Shown: positions 1 to 9,524, counted from the stretch's first letter. The stretch is 22,754 nucleotides of DNA from Hypsibius dujardini (GCA_001579985.1 LRSR01007917.1:1-22754); one strand, 5' to 3'. Translations and numbers: made by a program. The notes: a model not told the origin generated them from the sequence alone.

Positions 1-13
1 CGGCAAGGATTGA
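1..13 (-). other. CNOT3: possible next CNOT3 exon, cut by the window edge
   Basis: On the minus strand a long pyrimidine-rich tract ends in gcttgcag at 14-21. The following 13 bases would complete the split AG codon of exon 7 and give Ser-Gln-Ser-Leu-Pro. Only 13 bases are visible, so this rests on splice-site quality and phase alone. Confidence 0.35.
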
Positions 14-236
14 CTGCAAGCGAAAAGAGTAAGGGAAACAGAACAAGGAAGATCACACACACACACAAAGCGAATGTATAGTAATTTGTCTTGTTTATAG
101 AAGAAAAAACAGAACAATCAGGCAACTGCAAGATACCGACAGTACGGTTGGATTAGACCGATCGCAGTCGAACGGAAAACTATCATTAAGAGACAACAAT
201 AAGGCAAAAATTAACCTATTAATTACATGGAATCTA

Positions 237-404
237 CACAGACAGGCAGATAGACAGACAGACAGACAGGCAAACGGACAGGCAGACAGACAGGCAGACA
301 GACAAGCAGGCAGGCAGGCAGGCAGGCAGGCAGACAGACAGGCAGACAGACAGACAGACAGACAGACAGGCAGACAGACATACAGACAGGCAGACAGAAA
401 GACA
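237..404 (+). repeat. (CAGA)n/(CAGG)n tetranucleotide tract
   Basis: A degenerate CAGA repeat with CAGG and TAGA variants. It lies in the CNOT3 intron downstream of exon 7, so the transcript strand reads TCTG/CCTG. A short (CA)n tract lies at 54-67. The rest of 1-222 and 405-486 shows nothing recognisable apart from the possible exon at 1-13. Confidence 0.95.
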
Positions 405-486
405 CAATTTCAGACCCAGACATAAAACAAGTGGAACTCTACTGTATTATTGACCGTAAGAAATGTTATGAAAAAAGACTGTTTAC

Positions 487-2865
487 CTTAGCGTTTTTAT
501 CGGCGGAGGTGACATTGCCATCGTTTTTATATCGGTGAGCTTCGCAGCTGTACTCGTGCCCGGTACGAGGATCTTCAACGAGGGCTTGGGCAAATCGAAC
601 ACCGGTGTGACTGGCTCATTCGGCCGGAGCTTTTTCACATCATCCGAATCCTTGGACGTTATACTAGGCTCCGGACTTTGTGATGGTGAGTCGATAACTG
701 TAACAGACGGACCGGAAAACACAGCATCAACACCGGTCAAACTCAATGAGTTCGCGCAAATGGAGAGATCACGACACCCACTTGTCTCCTCCAAGTCGAT
801 GCCCTCGTAGATGTAGGCAATGTCCTCGAAAATGCCCTCGTCGGATTTCTCCAGGTAGAACTTGATGTCGTCTGTGATGCCTTCCACCGTTTCCGCTTCG
901 AGGCTGTCGTTGTCCAGCATCCGCAGCATCGTCTCCATCTTGGTGATGTGGCCGCGATGCGCCTCGACGATCGTTCTGAGGAACTCCATCTTCTCTTGCT
1001 TCTGTGTCGATACAAAGCATAGTCTGACCAGCGCGTCAGACAGACAGACAGGCAGACAGACAGGCAGACAGACAGACAAACAGGCAGACAGACAAACAGA
1101 CAGACAGGCAGGCAAACAGACGGGCAGGCAGACAGACAGGCGGGCAGGCAGACAGACAGGCGGGCAGGCAGACAGACAGGCAGACAGACAGGCGGGCAGA
1201 CAGACGGACGGGCAGGCAGACAGACGGGCGGGCAGACAGACGGACGGGGGGGCAGACAGACGGACGGGCAGGCAGACAGACATCTCTCACGTCTTTTTCG
1301 AGTTTCTTCTTCTTCGAGCCTGCCTCCATGTCTTCCAGCTCGCTGTCAAACTGCTCCAGATCACAGTTCATTTGATCGATAAATGTCTGGAAAGTTTTCA
1401 TTCATTCCCATCAGTGTCGGGCGATATTAGGCGGTAGAGTCGATAATTTCTCCCACGAAAACAGTAATCCATACCGACAGCGCCTGCCATGCTTCGTGCT
1501 TCTTCTTCTGGTTGATGTCCATCTTCGCGGCCTGCGCCAGTCCGACCTTCGAGTATACTTTCGTTTTGGTTTCCCGTTCAACATCCTTGAACTTCTCCAT
1601 TTTCTATTGACACAGACAGATCCGTATTATTGCACGGGTTATCCAGGCAGCACACGACCAAAGCGAATCGCGTGCGAGCGACCACTTGACGGACCGTTTC
1701 GATGTCCCTCCTCGCTTTCAAGAGGGGCTCCTTGTCCTTGATCTCGTTGTTGCTCGCTATCCATGTCTTCACTTGATCGCGCAGCCTCTGCACACAGAAT
1801 GAGCATGAAAATTATATGCGAACCAGTAAATAAACTAAGTTCCAATAGACAGACAGACAAACAAACACACAGACACACAGACAGACAGGCAGGCAGACAG
1901 ACACACAGACAGACAGACAAACAAACAGACAAACAGACAGGCAGGCAGACAGGCAGACAGATAGGCAGACAGACAGACAGGCAGGCAGACAGTCAGAAAG
2001 GCAGATAGGCAGACAAGATTCGGAAAGTAAATCAAAATTTAGACAAAAAGCCGACATCGCTCGTTTCTACTAATCCATTCAAGTAATCAGTCGATCAGTG
2101 AAGAGGCAATGGCTCACATCGACCAATCAATCAATCAATCAGGGAGTCACACATTTACCTGAAGCTTTTTTATTTCCTTCTTCAGGTCTTGTTCGCATTT
2201 CTCCTTGTGACTCTGCGTTGGAGCCTCTTGGACCTACAAATAAACCTTAATGTAATCAACAAAGCCAAAACTTTTTCATTTACCGGATGAACTCACCTTT
2301 TCCCAGATTTCGTCAAAGATGTCCATCCCCTCCTGAATCTTCTTGAGGGTGCGATCGACCTCCGCTGTAGAAAAACACAATCGATTCGCACAAAGATTCG
2401 CAATCTGAATTTCGGCATTCCTTAAATATGAAATTAATATATCCAAGGCGATTTAAGAAAAAGTTGAGAACCAACTAATCAATCAATCAATCAATCGACG
2501 CAAGGCAGAATCAACCACACTGGGATGAAACAATCGCTTGATTGGCTGATTGAACTAGAATAGAATGGCCTTCTTCCGTCAAGGTCCAGGCTAAATTTTT
2601 CCTTCGCCAAGCCCGAAATTTCTCCGCGGATTATACCGAATGATGGGTCGTCAACCAATCAAGGCACGTCACCAAAAACATGACTGTAAACCACCAGGCG
2701 ATCAGTCGATTGATTGAATGATTGAGCCAAGAGGTGCTTTCGATTAAAAGAATTCTCCTGTCAAGGTCCACGCTGGATTTCCCCCTCACCGATCCCGAAA
2801 TCTCTCCGCGGACCGTTGCAAATGATGGCTCATCACTCACCAAATAACTTCCGTTTATCAGACAT
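487..2865 (-). CDS. CNOT3: CCR4-NOT complex subunit 3 (CNOT3), 5' part of the gene
   Basis: Not3/CNOT3 is a scaffold subunit of the cytoplasmic CCR4-NOT deadenylase that shortens mRNA poly(A) tails. Seven coding exons read on the minus strand: 2865-2841, 2364-2297, 2233-2159, 1787-1695, 1603-1475, 1386-1291 and 1001-487; phases agree throughout. The start reads MSDKRKLF and continues into [20 protein letters not shown], as in animal CNOT3. The N-terminal coiled-coil domain (about residues 1-235) includes [32 protein letters not shown] and [14 protein letters not shown]. Exon 7 continues into a Ser/Pro-rich linker like that between the coiled coil and the C-terminal NOT box. The NOT box is not in the window. 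The donor of exon 4 is uncertain: ACG|GTCCGT keeps family length, while CAA|GTGGTC at 1686 would add three residues. A possible next exon starts at 13 after a pyrimidine-rich acceptor with matching phase, so the gene probably leaves the left edge. Identification is firm; the downstream structure is unseen. Confidence 0.93.
1036..1282 (+). repeat. (CAGA)n/(CAGG)n tract filling CNOT3 intron 6
   Basis: The intron spans 1002-1290 and the repeat covers nearly all of it, from about eight bases inside the donor to about 35 bases before the acceptor. A 20-bp higher-order unit, cgggcaggcagacagacagg, occurs in tandem around 1121-1190, so the tract is not purely period 4. Confidence 0.95.
1849..2010 (+). 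repeat. (CAGA)n tract in CNOT3 intron 3
   Basis: Degenerate CAGA/CAGG/CACA repeat within the intron 1788-2158. It is followed at 2122-2140 by a short ATCA run, which is TTGA on the transcript strand. Confidence 0.93.
2579..2840. repeat. diverged tandem duplication in CNOT3 intron 1
   Basis: About 75 bp starting at 2579 (tcaaggtccaggctaaat) recurs in diverged form at 2761 (tcaaggtccacgctggat). Both copies share cccgaaat, tctccgcgga and aatgatgg. The second copy runs up to the exon 1 donor; at the corresponding place the first has GTTGAC where the real donor is GTGAGT. Short TTGA/ATCA runs precede each copy. Confidence 0.75.
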
Positions 2866-3460
2866 GGCGGTCGGACTTCAGCCAGCAGCATCACAGGATC
2901 CAAACACAATCAACGGTGACAGCGTGGCCTCGTCGAAGGCTCCTTAAAACTCCCCCCTCCCTCAATTCCCGGCGAAAATCCAACCCGACGCGCACAAATT
3001 TGGTAGAAAATGAAACAAGACGGCGATTTTCCTGTTGGAAAAAAATACTGGGAAAATGGGAAATGGCCAGCGACGTTGTGGGGAGATGATCACTTTCTTT
3101 CTCTCTCTCTCTCTTCTTGCCTTTTTAATGGAGAATTCTCCCAAGAAAATGCCCCCGTGGAGCGGGTTTCGCTTTTAGTGTAAAAAAAACTGGGCCTGTA
3201 GCGTCCAATAAATAGGCAATGAATATGGAAAGTTGACGAGCTTAAAACCTTCCAGGACGACGAGATCGAGAGGGTTAAAAAATCCTGCAAAAAAAATTAA
3301 AAAGCCACTCTCCGAATTGAATAAGACCTTGCTGCGTGTGTGTGTGAGACAACGAGGTACGCGCAGGCGGTGAGTCACTCCACGACGCTTTCATTCATAC
3401 ACACGTAACAAAAATCTTGCGCTGACCGAATTAAGAACTAAAACTCGGGGATGGTGTATT
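2866..3460. other. upstream region of CNOT3, no gene seen
   Basis: This is the 5' flank and probable promoter/5' UTR region of CNOT3. It holds a short CT microsatellite at about 3093-3115 and a GT run near 3336-3347. Open frames here are short and resemble no protein I know. I could not place a TATA box or initiator with confidence. Confidence 0.5.
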
Positions 3461-3600
3461 ATAGCCTAAGTAACGAGTGTAATGGCTTGACTCGGCTAGC
3501 CAAAGGCTTTTGCCACGTGTGTACAATGAGATTAATCGGTGATTCGTGCATTTCTCACGTGACATCATTACTACACCGTGGGCGGGGCTACGCTACATAC

Positions 3601-3690
3601 GGTACGTCACAGGCGCGTTTGAACACGTTTGCACCATAACGAAAGCGTTCCGAGACAAGGCACGGAATAGAAACGCGCCTGTGACGTACG
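3601..3690. repeat. 20-bp-arm inverted repeat (palindrome)
   Basis: Arms 3601-3620 (ggtacgtcacaggcgcgttt) and 3671-3690 are reverse complements at 19 of 20 positions, separated by 50 bp. Each arm contains TGACGT/ACGTCA. No coding frame crosses it convincingly. It could be a small foldback element or a palindromic regulatory region upstream of CNOT3. Confidence 0.8.
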
Positions 3691-3900
3691 CAAAATATGA
3701 GAGCTTGTACTGTATTCAAATTTGTTTCAAAGTGTACCTGATCTCTGATTTAAATAACGCCAAGGGTTGGTAAAAAGAGCTTCACACAATTAATAACAAA
3801 AATTACACACGACGAACAGGCAAAAAATGCTGATATAAATAAAACAAACATTTTTCACCCTGCACTGCGCACGAAAGTTAGAATGGCAACAACTAGATAA

Positions 3901-4021
3901 CACACGTGGCCATATTATAGCGCCACCCGAGATAAGCCATTTAGCTCGGCCACTGTACGCCTAAACGGATTGCCGAGCTGAATGGCTTGACTCGGGTAGC
4001 GCTGTAATATAGTCACGTGTG
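3901..4021. mobile_element. foldback/MITE-like element with 50-bp arms
   Basis: Bases 3901-3950 and 3972-4021 form an inverted repeat matching at roughly 43 of 50 positions, with a 21-bp loop. The tips are CACACGTG/CACGTGTG, which contain an E-box-like palindrome. A third, single-armed copy lies at 3481-3522 (aatggcttgactcgg ... cacgtgtgta), so this is a repeat family. No target-site duplication was identified. Confidence 0.75.
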
Positions 4022-4397
4022 TAACATCATCAGCAGTGTGTAACATCAGCAGACCACGTTGATCCGACTAACGGACCATAAAAAATGCCAACACTCACTT
4101 TCCGGATTATTTCACCACGAACGACGGCACGTACTAAAACATGCACTGCATTGTACTCGTGTATTGTGCTGAGTGTACTGTACTCGTGTACTGTACTGAG
4201 TGTGCTGTACTGAGTGCGCTATACTGAGTGTGCTGTACTCGTGTGCTGTACTGAGTGTGCTGTACTGAGTGTACTGTACTGCGCTGAACTGCACTGCACA
4301 GCGCTATACTGTTCTGAGTAATGCTTTGCAGTTGCGTTTAAAAAAAAGTAGGTGATTTTGCTTCGACAAAGCAATAAGAACCAGAACTCATAATTTA

Positions 4398-5688
4398 CAG
4401 AATTTAAACCACTTGATGGTGCTCAGTGATTCATATTCACACCTTTACAGGGCGCCTTATCTGATTTCCAAATCTCATAAACCCAACACGTGCTCCACTC
4501 ATTTTCACATGTGTGATATATTTCTTGTCTCATTTGGATGCAGAGATAGGTCGCAAACTAGATTTGGATCTGAGGGAGTCTATTTTGACATTGGTCAATT
4601 TGAAATATTCATCCAAGAAAGTTTTAAAAGCATTGTAGGTCAGGAATATCGTTGTTTCTCAGAGAGCAGTATCTAATCTCATCAGGAAAAATAACAACAG
4701 GGCAGCCGGAAGTGATATTGCACCGTTGACGATGAAACCCCGTGGCTCCCCGAAACTCCGAACTCCTAGTTTGGTGGCTGCCATTGAAAAGGACCTTTCA
4801 GGACCGAATCCGCTGACTCGTTCTGCGTTATCCTAGAAGTACGGTGTGTCGGCTACAACTACTGCTAGCGTCATTAACCAGGATTTGGAGGGGAAGGTGC
4901 AAAAAAGTGCCGTGTTCATGCCCTGTCAAACACGCAGGCTAAATAACGTCTGGACCGAGGCCCGAGATTCCTGCGCTACATCAGCGGCCGGAGGTCAAAA
5001 AATGTTGTCACCATTTATGAAACCTGAGTTCATTTGCCTGACGTTAACGGGATCCAGAAGATTTACTACGAGTTTCGGGGAGAACAGAGTCCGGAAAGTT
5101 GGACCAAATTCAGGAAAGAATCTCACCCCAATGGCGTCATGTTTGTGACCGGCGTTTGCTCCCGTGGAAGAACTGCGATCCGCTTTGTCAAACCCGGAGC
5201 GAAAATCAACAGTGAGTACCACATCCAACATGTTTTGAAGCCGCTTTTCATAAACGACATTCGGAAACTATTTCCGGGAGAGCTTATCAACAAGGTCGTT
5301 TTCCACCATGACAGTGTTTCAGCGCACTCTTCCGGGATCACCCAAGAATGGCTTCGAAATTCCGGAATCAAGTTCATTCCAAAAGAGCACTGGATGGGTA
5401 ATAACCCTGATCTGGCCCCCATGAATTTTTTCGTGAATGGTCTGTTTAAGTGGAAATTGTTTGACTACGCTGCCATTACAATGGCAGGTTTGAAACGGGT
5501 TATGCGAAAGGTGTGGTCGAATTTAGACCAAAGTAAAATTATTAACGCTTTGCGATCCTGGATGAAACGTGTTAAACTTACGATAGAGAGGTAGGGGTTT
5601 CAAATCGAGCATGTTTTGAAGAATTTGAAGTGAAATTGTGCACGCGGGAATTAAAAAAAAACTGAGCATCATCAAGTGGTTTAACCTG
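4398..5688 (+). mobile_element. mariner-family transposon with TA target duplication
   Basis: The element is 1291 bp, the usual size for a Tc1/mariner element. Inverted ends include ttaaaccacttgatg(g/a)tgctcagt: left from about 4404, right at 5661-5684 as the reverse complement. The tips are CAG at 4398 and CTG ending at 5688, each next to TA (4396-4397 and 5689-5690), as expected for TA target-site duplication. It sits inside the larger inverted-array region, so it is the younger insertion. The encoded transposase is broken (separate entry), so it is non-autonomous now. Confidence 0.88.
4651..5594 (+). pseudogene. degenerate mariner transposase
   Basis: Mariner transposases bind the inverted ends through helix-turn-helix domains and cut DNA with a DDE/D catalytic domain. 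An N-terminal part reads QRAVSNLIRKNNNRAAGS, then MKPRGSPKLRTPSLVAAIEK. A C-terminal part includes VVFHHDSVSAHSS (second catalytic Asp) and NPDLAPMNFFV, equivalent to the usual PDL(A/N)PxD motif. The third acidic position is Asn, 37 residues after the second Asp, so the layout resembles DD37D (maT-like) with the last residue lost. A TAG at 4834, a frame change between about 4930 and 5000, and a TGA at 5025 also disable it. The region of the first catalytic Asp is too damaged to place. Confidence 0.85.
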
Positions 5689-5759
5689 TATAATCACACA
5701 ATATATTTTGAATTAAAGCGTGAGCCTGCAAATATTGAAAAAAAAAATAACAAAAATAA

Positions 5760-6280
5760 AAATTTGAACAGTTCAAACCGTGAGAAAAAAAGCTTCGGTG
5801 TAATCCGTAGTTAGTTTTCTCCAATTTTTCGGTCGAAATTCCCTTCATATGCGTGCAATGTTTCATTCTTTCTACCTTGCTGCTGTCGAATCGTCTATGA
5901 CCGCTGCAATGTGACGGCTGCCAAATTTTTTAAGCCTTTTTTGAACGGTGTTTTCCCTACTTTCTGTCCTCCTCCATGTCGCAAGACTCAAACAATATTT
6001 GTTGCTGCCATCGTCTGGTTTTCTTTGGCAAAGACAAGCAGCTTACAATCCTCCAAAATGCTGGTTTTTCGACGAGGACTTTTTTCTTTGCCAGAGGAGG
6101 CATGCCGTCGTTTGAGCAGAATTTTCTCAGCGCATAACGGGTCCAAGATTGTTTTTTTTTAATTTGATGCGATATCTTTCATGCCCTTCTCCTTCTGCCG
6201 CAAAGTATGAGCTGCCATTGCAATTTCAGGAAGAATTTGTTTTTTTTTACCATTTTGAAAAACAATTTTTATTATTAAAT
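5760..6280 (-). pseudogene. relic of a Tc1-like transposase (N-terminal half)
   Basis: On the minus strand, fragments in more than one frame resemble the N-terminal DNA-binding half of Tc1-like transposases. These include EIAMAAHTLRQKEKGMKDIA (first helix-turn-helix), KSPRRKTSILEDCKLL (a GRPRKTT-like linker followed by the second helix-turn-helix), and later ENTVQKRLKKFGSR and REFRPKNWRKL. Several stops and frame changes separate them. The catalytic half is absent; sequence becomes A/T-rich and ends near the mariner right tip at 5689. It may be the original gene of the element bounded by the inverted arrays. This is a similarity judgement by eye. Confidence 0.45.
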
Positions 6281-6590
6281 CAAGCTAATCATAAGCGTTA
6301 GTAGCGGCAGAAAAAGCACAATCATGAACAGCTGTTAAAACATCTGACAAATTCGAACTGGCTACTTCGAGCAGTTTCCTTACGGTTAAGTCATCAGTTG
6401 CTGTAGTCCTATATCAGGTAAACTGCCATTTGTTTTTGAGATTACGAGATAAGCAAATATATGGTGGTCCACTCGGTTCAGTTACCTGCATCTCATAATA
6501 CCAAAGACATTCTATTGGTACACATGTCGCCTCTCATCTCTCTTTCTATGCGCAAAAAGTCTATATTGAGCAACAGAGTTTTTTTCGGGC
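6281..6590. other. unassigned stretch inside the transposon region
   Basis: A/T-rich sequence between the Tc1-like relic and the right GTAC array. I see no coding similarity or repeat here beyond short homopolymer runs. Confidence 0.4.
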
Positions 6591-6960
6591 TGATTGTAGT
6601 ACAGTACATTTCACAACTGATTACTATACAGTACATTACAGTCAAGTACATTACTCTCAGTACAGTACACGAGTACAGTACCCGAGTACAGTACCCTCAG
6701 TACAGTACACGAGTACAGTACACGAGTACAGTACACGAGTACAGTACACGAGTACAGTACACGAGTGCAGTACACGAGTACAGCAGATGTTTTAGTACGT
6801 GCCCGAACGACTGCACTATTCACGCTATTCTCACAGCACCCCCTGGGGCGAGTTACTCTTCGAGTTCATCTTTCGTGTGTGGCCACCCTCCTTCCGAATC
6901 TCGGAGATCTCGCTGCCGCGGATGTGGCGGCCGTCATTTCGCACCGCTGTTTTTCTCGCC

Positions 6961-7556
6961 ATGCTGGCACTGTAAGTTCCTCCTCACTCTCAATCAGGCT
7001 TCTCCGGGCTTGATTGGTTGATTGACGCGTTACCCTCGTTCACGATACATGCACTTGTTTGATTGTTGATTGGCTTTTTCGCTACCCCGTTGAATAACTG
7101 ATTGGTCGTTTGGTTGATTGGTTGATTGACGTTATGAATTCGACGTCATTTTTTTCCGACAGAGCCTTGGCTTATCTCCTGCAGCTGGTGAGTTTGGCCG
7201 CGCCCGGGGATGCCACTCGCGCGGGGATCGCCCGACAGACTGAGGATGTGGAGAGTCGGCGGTTGGCGAGTAACGCGCCCGCCTGGTCCGTGGCACAACT
7301 GAGGATCACTCCAACCACACCGTTGAGTGATGAGAATTTGCGTTTACTCGCGGGTCTATCGAATAAGGAGCAGTTTTTAAGGCTGGTGCAGCCAATTTTA
7401 ATTCCCCGTGTGTCGGGAACGCCGGGGAATTTGCTAGTTCAACAGGTATGGATTCTTTTAATTTTAACAGGAGACTTTTTTCTGGTTGATTGTTGATTGT
7501 CGATGAAGTAATTGATCGATCGATTGATTGATTGATTGATTGATCGATTGATTGAT

Positions 7557-7615
<59 letters not shown>

Positions 7616-9377
7616 GGTGAATTACTTGATTGGTCAGTTAAGTCGTCTGTATTATTGATTATTGAACGTGATTGGATTAAATATAAATTAAACAAATAAA
7701 TATTTAGATTATTAAGTATTTAAATATGTATCATTCACAAATATATAAGTAATACAAAATAAATTTACATTTGTCAAGAGTTCATTTATTTGCAAACCAG
7801 AGTTTGATTCTAAAAAGAAGACATTGATTTTAGCACTAAACTGATTGAGTGATTGATTGCATTTATTTCAGCACTCAATTGATTGATTGGTTGCATTGAT
7901 TTCAGTATTGAATTGATTGATTGATTGATTGGTTGCATTGATTTCAGTATTGAATTGATTGATTGATTGGTTGCATTGATTTCAGTATTGAATCCATTGA
8001 TTGATTGATTGGTTGCATTGATTTCAGTAGTGAATAGATTGATTGATTGATTGGTTGCATTGATTTCAGTATTGAATTGATTGATTGATTGATTGGTTGC
8101 ATTGATTTCAGTTTTGAATCGATTGATTGATTGATTGGTTGCATTGATTTCAGTACTGAATAGACTGATTGATTGTTTGGTTTCATTGATTTCAGCACAA
8201 AGTGATGCTTTCAGACTTTAAATAAAAATATGCTTTTAAGTAGTGATTGTGTTGCTACGATTTTAAATATAACAGAAAATATACGCACGGTATTCTTAAT
8301 CTTTTTTATTCATTTTAGCATATCATACAAACATTGCGATCGATCGGCTACACAATCGAAACGGACTCCTTTCAAGACACACCGCCGGCGCCACATTCGC
8401 GACGGACTTTCACGAATATCATTGCCACACTGGATCCGAATGCGCCGCGGCGCCTGGTCTTGGCCTGCCACTTTGATTCAAAGTTCGACAATCGTGGAGA
8501 ATTCATCGGCGCTACAGGTATAAACAGATACAAGGACAGACAGACAGACAGACAGACACACACACAGACACACACACAGAAAGACACACAGACACACAGG
8601 CAGACACACAGACACACAGACACACAGATAGACACACAGACAAACAGACACACAGACAGACACACAGACACACAGACAGACACACAGACAGACAGACAGA
8701 CAGACACACAGACAGACAGACAGGCAAATGGGCTAACAAACATGGATGTCTGCCTTATAGATTCCGCCGTCCCTTGCGCCATGCTTCTGGACCTAGCAGC
8801 CACACTGCGGGGTCACGTCGACTCCCGTCCCACGAAATCGGACATCACCCTCCAGTTACTCTTCCTGGACGGAGAGGAAGCCTTTGGCGAGTGGAGCTCC
8901 ACCGACTCCCTCTACGGAGCTCGCCATCTCTCCGCTCAGCTGCAACAGAAACGGAACCGCTTCGCACCGGGCGTGCCGAACCTCTCTGAGCTCAGCAGTA
9001 TGGACCTCTTTGTCCTGCTGGACCTGATCGGCACGACAGACACGCAGTTTGTGAGTTTCTACCCCGAAACTGCCGCCTACTACACCAGCTTAGCTGGAGC
9101 GGAAGACCGACTCTCTAACATGCGACTGATCAAGCAGTGGGGAAGGAGTGCCTTTTATTTCGGTCGAACGGCGCTGCCGCTCGGAAGTTCCATCGACGAC
9201 GACCACCGACCCTTCAAGGAGAAGGGCGTGAAGATTGTCCACCTCATTTCCTATCCCTTCCCCTCCGTGTGGCATCAGTACTCGGATAATGAGGCCAACA
9301 TCCACTACCAAACGGTGGACGATATCAACAAGATTATGCGGGTGTTTGTCTGTGAATATTTGTCCTGTCGATTCTAG
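6961..9377 (+). CDS. QPCT: secreted glutaminyl-peptide cyclotransferase
   Basis: This zinc enzyme cyclises N-terminal glutamine (or glutamate) of peptides to pyroglutamate in the secretory pathway. Four exons are inferred: 6961-6971, 7163-7445, 8319-8517 and 8761-9377, giving 369 residues (human QPCT 361). The tiny first exon joins the second to make a hydrophobic signal peptide, [19 protein letters not shown]. The three zinc ligands are present: Asp165 in GATDSAVPCA, Glu204 in LDGEEAF and His336 in WHQYSDNE. The catalytic Glu203 and conserved Asp252 (LLDLIG), Asp312 (DDHRPF) and Trp335 are also there. The chain ends at [10 protein letters not shown], the usual C-terminal position. A secreted QPCT fits better than Golgi-anchored QPCTL because the N-terminus is short and lacks a cytosolic tail. 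Intron 3 is a stop-free CAGA repeat of 243 nt (see findings). The first exon is the least certain part. Confidence 0.93.
7498..7640 (+). repeat. (TTGA)n tract in QPCT intron 2
   Basis: A nearly pure GATT/TTGA tetranucleotide run, longest at about 7523-7616, lies just inside the donor of intron 2 (7446-8318). TTGA is on the sense strand. Shorter TTGATTGG-type motifs also occupy intron 1 (6999-7135). Confidence 0.95.
7846..8195 (+). repeat. about 42-bp minisatellite carrying TTTCAG in each unit
   Basis: Nine TTTCAG occurrences recur every 34-43 bp (ending at about 7871, 7905, 7946, 7985, 8026, 8069, 8111, 8153 and 8195). Each follows ttgattggttgcattga-like sequence. It lies in QPCT intron 2, upstream of the real acceptor at 8318. 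Each unit looks like a weak 3' splice site. Confidence 0.93.
8533..8724 (+). repeat. (CAGA)n/(CACA)n tract in QPCT intron 3
   Basis: Mixed CAGA and CACA tetranucleotides fill the 243-nt intron 8518-8760. Sense strand reads CAGA, the opposite of most CAGA introns here. No stop codon occurs in the frame of the flanking exons. Confidence 0.95.
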
Positions 9378-9489
9378 AGCGAGAGAAGAAGACCCTTTTG
9401 TAATTTATTTCCACCTTCCGGTGTTAGACATTCCCTTCGTATTGGGAGAAAACTATTCTTTAGGCGATACCGCCTGCGTCGTCCTGGTG

Positions 9490-9495
9490 AATAAA
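9490..9495 (+). promoter_or_regulatory. QPCT: poly(A) signal of QPCT
   Basis: AATAAA lies 113 bp after the QPCT stop. A GT-rich (TGTC)n tract starts about 25 bp further on, the arrangement expected of a cleavage site followed by a downstream GU-rich element. Confidence 0.7.
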
Positions 9496-9524
9496 GTGAA
9501 GATAAATTGCTCATCATTGTGGAT

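Larger units (their letters stand above)
4126..6803. mobile_element. composite region bounded by inverted GTACTGTACT-type arrays
   Basis: A left array (about 4150-4300, GTACTGTACTGAGTGTGCTG-like units) and a right array (about 6600-6785, GTACAGTACACGA-like units) are inverted copies of each other. The 17-mer ggcacgtactaaaacat at 4126-4142 occurs as its exact reverse complement at 6787-6803, marking the outer ends. Between them lie the mariner insertion 4398-5688 and a Tc1-like relic at 5760-6280. I infer an old DNA transposon with long repeat-bearing inverted ends that was later invaded; an inverted duplication is an alternative. Confidence 0.6.

Noticed and set aside
223-1401. Cysteine-rich open frames (repeating SVCLPVCL) and, on the other strand, QTDRQAGR-type frames
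   Set aside because: They are translations of the CAGA/TCTG repeat, which has no stop codon in any frame. Similar frames at 1639-2057, 8372-8803, 12475-12663, 13794-14029 and 22028-22466 have the same cause.
2962-3378. Overlapping minus-strand open frames upstream of CNOT3
   Set aside because: Short, compositionally biased (a CT microsatellite gives an RERERK run) and unlike any known protein; no splice links to CNOT3.
5911-6162. 83-codon plus-strand open frame
   Set aside because: The minus strand of the same segment matches the layout of a Tc1-like transposase N-terminus, so this frame is best explained as its shadow.
6461-7021. 186-codon open frame on the plus strand with VQYTSTVHEYS repeats
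   Set aside because: It is built from the GTACAGTACACGA array and then runs across QPCT exon 1 in the wrong frame; no protein similarity.
7846-8195. Regularly spaced repeats resembling a CRISPR array
   Set aside because: There are no unique spacers; units are tandem minisatellite copies within an animal intron. The same holds for the 21-bp, 24-bp and 52-bp arrays.
7306-8198. Open frames rich in INQS repeats
   Set aside because: They read the antisense of TTGA repeats in QPCT intron 2; the repeat is stop-free in that orientation. The same applies at 10798-11164 and 14613-15142.
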